Below, one piece after another: positions 1 through 4,765 of a DNA stretch of 5,240 bases. The first letter of the stretch is position 1; each line of letters begins with the position of its first letter. The DNA lies in NCBI GenBank assembly GCA_001796495.1, contig MGMR01000026.1, positions 1 to 5,240 of the forward strand, given 5' to 3'. Position numbers and translations under genes: made by a program. This DNA is from Chloroflexi bacterium RBG_13_51_18 (GTDB lineage: Bacteria > Chloroflexota > Dehalococcoidia > Dehalococcoidales > RBG-16-60-22). A model generated the notes under the pieces. That model searched no databases. It saw nothing but the letters and a program-made list of their open reading frames with translations, and was not told the origin of the DNA.

Positions 1-433
1 CTTCTCCCGCCCCGATAAAGCCCAACCCGTTATGGCTGCTGGCTTTAATGCTTACCTTACTAATTTCAACGCCCAGCACCCGACTTAAATTCTTCCGCAT
101 TGCGTCGATGTGCTCCATTAGCGTAGGTTTTTCCGCCACTACCGTGGCGTCGATGTTCCCCACCCGGTACCCCTCCTCCTCCAGCTTTCCTATTACTCTA
201 TCGAGCATTACCAGGCTGGAAATGTCTTTATACTCTTTTTGCCCCGGCGGGAAATGTTGCCCGATATCGCCCAGCGCCGCCGCCCCTAATAGCGCATCTA
301 TCACGGCGTGGGTCAGGACGTCAGCGTCGCTCCAGCCTTCAAGTCCTTTAACAAAAGGTATCTCCACCCCGCCCAGCACCAGTTTCTTCCCCGGTACGAG
401 AGGGTGCACGTCATATCCTATTCCCATGCGCAT
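1..433 (-). CDS. ispF: 2-C-methyl-D-erythritol 2,4-cyclodiphosphate synthase (IspF), 3' end outside window
   Basis: IspF catalyses the fifth step of the MEP pathway: CDP-methylerythritol 2-phosphate is cyclised to MEcPP with release of CMP, in the cytoplasm, by a trimer. The 144 visible codons start MRMGIGYDVHPLVPGKKLVL. The family's metal ligands D8, H10 (DVHP) and H42 (in SDADVLTHAVIDALLGAA) are present, as is the GDIGQHFP motif. The family is about 155-160 residues, so only about a dozen codons are missing at the left edge. The start is ATG at 433. A second ATG two codons later is possible, but the first places D8/H10 at the standard numbers. It begins 13 bases after the ispD stop with a GGGTG-type ribosome site, so the two genes are surely co-transcribed. 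One oddity: the usual ATTTE segment reads ASSHN (131-135), so the position of E. coli E135 is Asn. Confidence 0.97.
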   Translation of the reverse strand, partial: MRMGIGYDVHPLVPGKKLVLGGVEIPFVKGLEGWSDADVLTHAVIDALLGAAALGDIGQHFPPGQKEYKDISSLVMLDRVIGKLEEEGYRVGNIDATVVAEKPTLMEHIDAMRKNLSRVLGVEISKVSIKASSHNGLGFIGAGE

Positions 434-446
434 GTTTTCACCCACT

Positions 447-1115
447 TTATTTCAGTAATGCCGCGGCCATAGCGAGGTCGTCCGGCGTGGTTATCTTTAT
501 ATTACCATAAGCGCCCATGTAGAGCTTAACCTTATAGCCGGCTTTCTCCACCAGCGCCGAGTCGTCCGTAACCTCTCCGGGGGTAAATTTGTAGGTGTTT
601 TTAATGACATCGGCGCGGAAGACCTGCGGCGTCTGGACCGCTTTTAAGTACTGGCGGGCCAGCGTACGTATCACCATGTCGTCCTCTTTAGCGTATTTGA
701 TGGTATCGATAACCGGCACCGCCGCTACCGCCGCTCCCGTCTCTTTAGCCGCGTCCAGCCCCCTCTCTATCAGGTCGATGGTAACGAGAGGCCGCGCGCC
801 GTCATGGATAATCACCCAGTCCGCTTCTTTAGCCCGCTTTAGCCCCTCCGCCACCGAGTCCTGCCGCCTTTTCCCGCCGAGGCAGATGTCCTTTACCTTA
901 TCCCACGCCTCCGCCGCCACCATGCGACGGCATTCCTCGATGTTTTTTGAGCTCATCACCACGACTATATGGTCGATTTTTTTGCAGGCCTGGAAGGTAT
1001 CCAGCACGCGTGCCAGAGCCGCACGGCCGTTCAGCGGGGCGAACATCTTATCGATTTCCCCCATCCGCTGGCTTTCCCCAGCGGCAACGATGATGGCAGA
1101 GACTTTAGTGGTCAT
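447..1115 (-). CDS. ispD: 2-C-methyl-D-erythritol 4-phosphate cytidylyltransferase (IspD)
   Basis: IspD couples MEP with CTP to give CDP-methylerythritol and pyrophosphate, the third MEP-pathway step (cytoplasmic, usually a dimer). The protein has 222 residues, a normal length. Visible motifs: the nucleotide-binding AAGESQRMGEIDK at 11-23, with the catalytic Arg17 and Lys23; HDGARPLV at 104-111; VIDTIK at 135-140; Arg154 and TPQVF at 162-166; TDDSALVE at 183-190; GNIKITTPDDL at 204-214. The gene is followed 13 bases later by ispF, its pathway neighbour, although IspE is not between them. The start is ATG at 1115, preceded by GAGAGGG with a 7-base spacer. That ribosome site lies inside the end of a repeat element, so the native leader has been replaced. 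The base composition is GC-rich, like radA and unlike the SIR2-like gene upstream. Confidence 0.98.
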   Translation of the reverse strand: MTTKVSAIIVAAGESQRMGEIDKMFAPLNGRAALARVLDTFQACKKIDHIVVVMSSKNIEECRRMVAAEAWDKVKDICLGGKRRQDSVAEGLKRAKEADWVIIHDGARPLVTIDLIERGLDAAKETGAAVAAVPVIDTIKYAKEDDMVIRTLARQYLKAVQTPQVFRADVIKNTYKFTPGEVTDDSALVEKAGYKVKLYMGAYGNIKITTPDDLAMAAALLK

Positions 1116-1116
1116 T

Positions 1117-1233
1117 CAAAATCCCTCTCTCACTCTCCCCTTACGAAGGGGAGAGGATGATTGTACAAACCACATACCGTTGGTTTAATCTGCTCTTTCC
1201 CTCTTTCGTAAAGAGGGATTAAGGGAGATTTTG
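1117..1233. repeat. MITE-like inverted-repeat element with two hairpins
   Basis: This 117-bp segment starts CAAAATC (1117-1123) and ends GATTTTG (1227-1233), a perfect 7-bp terminal inverted repeat. Each half holds a strong hairpin. The left one has a 10-bp stem, 1133-1142 with 1146-1155, and loop ACG. The right one has a 9-bp stem, 1198-1206 with 1210-1218, and loop CGT. Reading the right half in reverse complement gives the same order as the left (CAAAATC, C/T-rich run, hairpin with ACG loop), so the element is two diverged copies of one unit head to head around about 40 bases of unique DNA. It encodes no transposase, so any movement would need outside help. No T-tract follows either stem, so neither looks like an intrinsic terminator. 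Confidence 0.7.
1123..1129 (-). promoter_or_regulatory. Ribosome-binding site of ispD donated by a repeat element
   Basis: GAGAGGG on the minus strand lies 7 bases before the ispD ATG, within the terminal part of the inverted-repeat element. The stop codon of the 46-codon upstream frame (1130-1132) touches it, and a 10-bp hairpin (1133-1155) begins just upstream. Ribosomes finishing the upstream frame would therefore end on the ispD ribosome site, which would allow translational coupling. Coupling is inferred and not shown. Confidence 0.6.
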
Positions 1234-1270
1234 CTCCCGCTACAATTATTGTGGAAACTTTAGCACTCAT
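1234..1270 (-). pseudogene. Truncated second ispD start (13 codons), cut by the repeat element
   Basis: On the minus strand an ATG at 1270 opens MSAKVSTIIVAGA, which aligns without gaps to the first 13 residues of the intact IspD (MTTKVSAIIVAAG): 8 identical, in the diagnostic KVSxIIVA stretch. It has its own Shine-Dalgarno (AAGGA, 5 bases before ATG). Many base differences from the intact gene fall in third codon positions (for example GTC/GTT, TCT/TCC, ATC/ATT, GTT/GTA). The copy therefore seems to have diverged while still coding, unlike a fresh duplication. Similarity stops where the repeat element begins. The frame stays open through the element for 46 codons and stops at 1130-1132, 14 bases before the ispD ATG. 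It may therefore still be translated as a leader peptide. Confidence 0.65.
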
Positions 1271-1283
1271 ATTAATCCTTATC

Positions 1284-1312
1284 TGTCATTCCCGTGAAAA
1301 CGGGAATCCAGC
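1284..1312. repeat. REP-like palindrome
   Basis: The segment reads GTCATTCCCG, then an A-rich loop, then CGGGAATCCAG. It forms a perfect 8-bp stem (1288-1295 with 1300-1307) closed by a GAAA tetraloop. This sequence type is recognisable as a widespread intergenic bacterial repeat. It has no adjacent T-run, so it is not called a terminator. It sits between the two ispD start remnants. Confidence 0.7.
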
Positions 1313-1326
1313 CCCCTTGTAAGTTT

Positions 1327-1372
1327 CCTCTCCACGCCGCCGCGATGATGACCAAGACTGTCTTGTTGTCAA
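1327..1372 (-). pseudogene. Possible third, frameshifted ispD start remnant
   Basis: On the minus strand, just after the SIR2-like gene stops, the sequence from TTG at 1372 aligns to the first 37 or so bases of ispD with a 2-base gap and roughly 29 matches, counted by eye. It reads TTR, a frameshift, then VLVIIAAAWRG. IspD proteins commonly begin with a VxxIIxAAGRG stretch, so one base change (Trp to Gly) would restore the family motif. No good ribosome site precedes it, and it soon runs into the REP-like palindrome. The match is short and partly decayed, so chance similarity cannot be excluded. The position and orientation match the better-preserved remnant at 1234-1270. Confidence 0.4.
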
Positions 1373-1377
1373 TTCAG

Positions 1378-2469
1378 CTAAACATTTAAAATACTCTGAA
1401 TTGTTTCAATATTTGTACCCATAAGAAAAGGACCTTGACCAATAGCATTCTCAAACGAAACATTGTAGAAATGAAACCTCTGTTCTATACCAGAACTAAG
1501 CAAGTTTCGGAATCGCCCTTCTACTTCAGGATCAGGATTATAAACATAGAATCCTTTTAAAATAGTCTTCAAGTCAACACCTAGCGCAAATAAATATCTG
1601 AAAAACATATCGGTTGGTGGAAATGAATAACCTATGATAATGATCTGCTCGGAATCTTTCAATTCAATTGCTGCTTTTTTCCATATAATATCTATCTGTT
1701 CATGAAAAGCAGTTTTATTCCATGTAGGTGGTACAATAAAAGGATCCTTATCTAGTTCATTATTACAGAAAGGGCATTTCATTTTCCTCAATTTTGATAT
1801 CATGGGTAGAATACTGTAGCCTAGGTCATTCTGATATTCTGTTACACCGAAATTCCTATAAGCGACAACCTTCCGGCAACTATTATTGTTACATCTTCCC
1901 CAGTTAATAGAACCATGGAGTTTAAGGTAAGGAATAGCTTTTACACCTATTCTGACATCCTCTAAACCATAATTAGGTATTATTTTTCTTTTATATAAAG
2001 AGTAATCTAATCCTAAGTCATAATTAAATGTTATTATTGAGCATTCAACCTTTTGAGATAACAGAGTATTAATAATATCTACGAAACTATCATATTGAAC
2101 TGGGCCATTAATTTCTGCTTTCGTCGGTAGCATCATCGTTTTTTCTAATGTGAATCCTATTACCTTCTTGATCGAAGATATCAACCCATCTATTTGGTCA
2201 AGTTCTTCTATCCCTGGTAACCTACCCAATAACTTACCCATTTCAAAAGCAGCGTATACGTCTTCAATATTGTATGTATCAATGATTGCTTTTGATTGAG
2301 CTGCATGTAATTTCCCCACAGCTTCAAATACGTTTTCAAAATCTGCTTTTACTTCTTCTACCTCTCCTCGTCTCAATAAATCCTGAGCAATTTCAAGAAA
2401 GTTATTCATAAGTGGTGTCCCACTATGTACTGATGCCCCTGCTCCAAGCACAAATACAATCTTACTCAT
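1378..2469 (-). CDS. SIR2-family (SIR2-like domain) protein, probable NAD-using enzyme
   Basis: The 363-residue protein carries the SIR2-like fold over most of its length. FVLGAGASVHSGTP (6-19) is the NAD-binding glycine loop. ITFNYDLGLD (146-155) holds the Asn149/Asp151 pair, and LKLHGSINW (182-190) holds the expected catalytic His185. IIIIGYSFPPTD (276-287) is the late Rossmann motif. Two Cys pairs (C193/C198 and C232/C235) could bind zinc. No second domain or membrane segment is evident. Relatives occur in anti-phage systems, where they deplete NAD+; whether this one does so is inference. ATG at 2469 is preferred over an in-frame TTG one codon earlier because GGAGG lies 6 bases before the ATG. 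The gene is clearly AT-rich beside radA and ispD, lies in the same direction 35 bases after radA, and probably depends on the radA promoter. It looks like an acquired gene inserted in an older radA-ispD-ispF cluster. Confidence 0.85.
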   Translation of the reverse strand: MSKIVFVLGAGASVHSGTPLMNNFLEIAQDLLRRGEVEEVKADFENVFEAVGKLHAAQSKAIIDTYNIEDVYAAFEMGKLLGRLPGIEELDQIDGLISSIKKVIGFTLEKTMMLPTKAEINGPVQYDSFVDIINTLLSQKVECSIITFNYDLGLDYSLYKRKIIPNYGLEDVRIGVKAIPYLKLHGSINWGRCNNNSCRKVVAYRNFGVTEYQNDLGYSILPMISKLRKMKCPFCNNELDKDPFIVPPTWNKTAFHEQIDIIWKKAAIELKDSEQIIIIGYSFPPTDMFFRYLFALGVDLKTILKGFYVYNPDPEVEGRFRNLLSSGIEQRFHFYNVSFENAIGQGPFLMGTNIETIQSILNV

Positions 2470-2489
2470 CAACTCCCTCCTTCTCCTTC

Positions 2490-2547
2490 CCTCCCTTTAC
2501 CCCCTTATAAACCGCCTCCCTTTACCCCCTTATAAACCGCCTCCCTT
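2490..2547. repeat. 25-bp tandem repeat at the 3' end of radA
   Basis: A 25-bp unit beginning CCTCCCTTTACCCCC occurs twice exactly (2490-2514 and 2515-2539), with an 8-base start of a third copy (2540-2547). Because 25 is not a multiple of three, the second copy is read in another frame and supplies the radA stop codon (2505-2507). The perfect identity suggests a recent slippage or duplication event. Confidence 0.95.
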
Positions 2548-3881
2548 AGCGTCCCAGCTATAATAATTTCCATATCTTTAGGGGCGTTCACTTTTGCCCC
2601 TGTCTTGGGTATAATGCATTTCTTAAAGCCCAGCCGCGCCGCCTCGGCGAGCCGCCGGTCCATCTGCGGGGCTGGTCGCAACTCACCGCTTAAGCCCACC
2701 TCCCCCACCGCCGCCGTCTGCGGCATGACTTCGGCGTCTTTATAGCTGGAGGCAATCGCTAAGGCTATCCCCAGGTCGGCCGCCGGCTCGCCCACCTTTA
2801 AGCCCCCCGCCACGTTGACGATGATGTCCTGGTTGCCCAGCTTTAGTCCCACCCGCCTTGAAAGCACCGCCGTCACTAAGAGCAGCCGGTTAAAGTCCAC
2901 GCCGTTGGCCGTGCGCCGCGGCTGTCCGAAGCTGTTGATGGTCGTTAATGCTTGAATTTCTACCAGTAAAGGCCGGCTTCCCTCGATGACGGGAACGACT
3001 GCCGACCCCACCGTTTCCGCCCCCCGCTGTGATAAAAACGCCAGCGACGGGTTGGCTACCTCGACCATCCCCTCCTCTTTCATCTCGAAAACGCCCACCT
3101 CGTTGGTGGAGCCGAAGCGGTTCTTGACGCACCGCAGTAATCTGTAAGCGCTGAAAGGCTCGCCCTCGAGATAGAGGACGACATCGACGATGTGCTCCAG
3201 GACTTTAGGTCCGGCGATCGCGCCTTCTTTGGTGACGTGGCCGGATATAAAGACGGGCACTCCGTGAGTCTTCGCCCACTGCATCATGCGCATTGTGCAG
3301 TCGCGCACCTGCGATACGCTCCCCGCCGCCGATTCTCCGCCCGGTATGTACACCGTTTGTATGGAGTCGATAATCACCAGCGCCGGCTTCGCCTGTTCCG
3401 CCTGCTCTATCACCGCATCGATGTCCGTCTCCGCCATGATGAAAAGCCCCTCCCCCTCCAGCCTTAGCCTTTGCGCCCGCAGCTTTATCTGCTGCGCCGT
3501 TTCCTCGCCGGTAACGTAGACCACGCGGTGACGTTCATCGGCTATCGATGCCGCCGCCTGTAGTAATAGTGTGCTTTTCCCGATACCCGGGTCGCCGCTT
3601 ATCAATACTAAAGACCCCGCCACCAGACCTCCCCCTAATACCCTATTGAACTCCTCCAGCGGTATCGCCCGGCGGGCTTTAGCTTCAAGCTCTACCTGCG
3701 AAAGCTCCTGCGGTAAAGCTTGAGGCCCGGCGGGGCGGAGGGAGGAGGCTCTAGTAGTGTTAAGAGTCATCTCACCAAAGGTGTTCCACTGGTTGCATTC
3801 CGGGCATTTTCCGAGCCACTTCAGGCTCTCCTTGCCACACTCCTTGCAGACGTAAACGACTTTACTAGAGGATTTGCTCAT
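2505..3881 (-). CDS. radA: DNA repair protein RadA (Sms)
   Basis: RadA is a hexameric RecA-like ATPase that acts with RecA in recombinational repair, helping branch migration and processing of strand-exchange intermediates. The 458 residues show the full family layout. A zinc finger is formed by C12, C15, C26 and C29 (KWLGKCPEC). Walker A is GDPGIGKST (96-104) and Walker B is ALVIIDSIQT (167-176). The RadA-specific KNRFG is at 253-257. A Lon-protease-like C-terminal domain lacking peptidase function runs from about 275 to 450 (VGEPAADLGIALAIASS). Length is normal. The last few residues (after REAVYKGVK) derive from the out-of-frame second copy of a 25-bp repeat. The ATG at 3881 fits the MSK... 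zinc-finger spacing, but no good Shine-Dalgarno precedes it. It is the first gene of the minus-strand group and is divergent from the cyclase-like gene. Confidence 0.98.
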   Translation of the reverse strand: MSKSSSKVVYVCKECGKESLKWLGKCPECNQWNTFGEMTLNTTRASSLRPAGPQALPQELSQVELEAKARRAIPLEEFNRVLGGGLVAGSLVLISGDPGIGKSTLLLQAAASIADERHRVVYVTGEETAQQIKLRAQRLRLEGEGLFIMAETDIDAVIEQAEQAKPALVIIDSIQTVYIPGGESAAGSVSQVRDCTMRMMQWAKTHGVPVFISGHVTKEGAIAGPKVLEHIVDVVLYLEGEPFSAYRLLRCVKNRFGSTNEVGVFEMKEEGMVEVANPSLAFLSQRGAETVGSAVVPVIEGSRPLLVEIQALTTINSFGQPRRTANGVDFNRLLLVTAVLSRRVGLKLGNQDIIVNVAGGLKVGEPAADLGIALAIASSYKDAEVMPQTAAVGEVGLSGELRPAPQMDRRLAEAARLGFKKCIIPKTGAKVNAPKDMEIIIAGTLREAVYKGVKGGGL

Positions 3882-3898
3882 AGCATGACTTTACTAGA
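3858..3898. repeat. 12-bp direct repeat spanning the radA start
   Basis: GACTTTACTAGA occurs exactly at 3858-3869, inside radA codons 4-8, and again at 3887-3898, just upstream of its ATG, 29 bases apart. The outer copy looks like a small fragment of the radA start displaced upstream. Chance is possible at this length. Confidence 0.6.
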
Positions 3899-3916
3899 TT
3901 TAAGAAAAGAGTTCAA
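3888..3916 (-). promoter_or_regulatory. Weak candidate promoter for radA
   Basis: On the minus strand TTGAAC (3911-3916) and TAAAGT (3888-3893) are separated by 17 bases, each matching the sigma-70 consensus at 4 of 6 positions. Transcription from it would start at about the radA ATG itself, giving a leaderless mRNA. That fits the absence of a visible ribosome site. The motif is weak and could be fortuitous. Confidence 0.25.
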
Positions 3917-3923
3917 CCTCACC

Positions 3924-3952
3924 TTGTTTGGAACAACACCCCGTTATATAAT
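3924..3952 (+). promoter_or_regulatory. Sigma-70-type promoter of the cyclase-like gene
   Basis: TTGTTT (3924-3929) and a perfect TATAAT (3947-3952) are separated by an ideal 17 bases. Transcription would start near 3959, giving a leader of about 25 bases that contains the ribosome site of the following gene. No operator-like palindrome is visible beside it. Confidence 0.7.
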
Positions 3953-3970
3953 TAGCTTACTATTGAGGAT

Positions 3971-3976
3971 GAGGTG
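3971..3976 (+). promoter_or_regulatory. Ribosome-binding site fixing the cyclase-like start
   Basis: GAGGTG lies 7 bases before the ATG at 3984. It supports that start and indicates efficient translation of this gene. Confidence 0.75.
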
Positions 3977-3983
3977 AAATAAA

Positions 3984-4745
3984 ATGGTAGAAAAAAGAGA
4001 TAATAATAAGCCGTATGATTGTTTTGTAGCATTCCTGGATATTATGGGGTTTAAAGATAGGCTTAATAGAGATGGACATGAAAACGTTCAGAAATTACTT
4101 GAGTCTTTAAATGCAGAAATCGAGAACATCAAAATTGAAGCGAAAATGATACTTCAAGAACAATTAACCCCTCAAAAAACGACTGAAACTAAAAATACTA
4201 CCCCTACATACACTATTCCTGTATCCTTTTCGGATTCCATCATCCTTTTTTCAAGTGATGATTCTGAAGATTCCGCATTGAATATTATACTAGACACTGC
4301 GGATATTATCGCTAAAGCAATTAGTAAAGAAATTCCTATGAAAGGTGCTATAGCTTTTGGGAAAATGACTACTAATACAAATACGTCTCTGTATTTAGGT
4401 CAACCTCTTATAGATGCATATGAATTACACAAGGAGTTAAAAATATATGGTGCAGTATTACACCATAGTGCTGAGAAACGTATGGGAGATTTGGGGATGG
4501 GAAATATACTTAATAGCTTAATTGCGCGTAAATATCCTGTTCCTATGAAATCAGGTGAAATTGAACACCATTTCATTAATTGGGCATTTATGTCTGTAAA
4601 TAATGTGAATTCTATTGATAAACTGTATAATACTGTATCTGGAGAGCCAAGACTTTATATAGATAATACAATAAAATATCTAGATTGGATAGAAACGCAA
4701 AGGGCTAAGCTAACGCAGAAAAAGGCAAACAAGATACTCGCCTAG
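3984..4745 (+). CDS. Class III nucleotidyl-cyclase-like protein, function unknown
   Basis: This 253-residue soluble protein shows, in the right order, degenerate landmarks of the class III adenylate/guanylate cyclase fold. FVAFLDIMGFK (14-24) carries a candidate metal ligand Asp19. VSFSDSIILFS (80-90) has the second candidate, Asp84. MKGAIAFGK (119-127) corresponds to the RxGIxxG strand, and YLGQPLIDAYELHK (137-150) to the GxxVNxAxRL segment. Between the two Asp residues is a polar Thr/Lys-rich insertion (about 60-77), which lengthens the usual spacing. Pyrimidine cyclases of Pycsar defence systems share this general layout, but no PycTM or PycTIR effector gene is adjacent. The substrate cannot be read from the sequence, and the assignment rests on motifs only. 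The gene is markedly AT-rich, has its own strong promoter, is divergent from radA, and converges on the oadB-like gene. It is most likely horizontally acquired. Confidence 0.6.
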   Translation: MVEKRDNNKPYDCFVAFLDIMGFKDRLNRDGHENVQKLLESLNAEIENIKIEAKMILQEQLTPQKTTETKNTTPTYTIPVSFSDSIILFSSDDSEDSALNIILDTADIIAKAISKEIPMKGAIAFGKMTTNTNTSLYLGQPLIDAYELHKELKIYGAVLHHSAEKRMGDLGMGNILNSLIARKYPVPMKSGEIEHHFINWAFMSVNNVNSIDKLYNTVSGEPRLYIDNTIKYLDWIETQRAKLTQKKANKILA

Positions 4746-4765
4746 AGTTTAGGATTTAGAGTTTA
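4743..4765. repeat. Short direct repeat joining two convergent genes
   Basis: TAGAGTTTA occurs at 4743-4751 and 4757-4765, 14 bases apart. The first copy begins with the stop codon of the cyclase-like gene. The second ends with the complement of the oadB-like stop codon. Intergenic repeats of this flavour (TTTAGGATTTAGAG) are common in some bacteria. No hairpin terminator fits in the 17-base gap between the genes. Confidence 0.6.

Noticed and set aside
48..1188. Plus-strand open frames opposite ispF and ispD (48-458, 595-1188, 969-1160)
   Set aside because: They lie antisense to clearly conserved genes, have no recognisable motifs, and show the low-complexity Ser/Ala-rich composition of antisense frames in GC-rich DNA.
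1133..1218. Intrinsic terminators at the two hairpins of the repeat element
   Set aside because: Stems are strong, but no U-tract follows on either strand, and the arms belong to an inverted-repeat element.
1116..1377. tRNA, riboswitch or small RNA gene in the ispD upstream spacer
   Set aside because: The palindromes are explained by repeat elements, and no cloverleaf or known riboswitch core was seen.
2470..2472. TTG start of the SIR2-like gene one codon upstream
   Set aside because: The adjacent ATG at 2469 has good spacing to GGAGG and is the more usual start codon.
2490..2547. CRISPR-like array
   Set aside because: The 25-bp units are directly adjacent with no spacers; this is a simple tandem duplication.
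2890..3977. Open frames overlapping radA (2890-3132 minus, 3192-3467, 3286-3519 and 3720-3977 plus)
   Set aside because: They are shadows of radA in other frames with no family resemblance.
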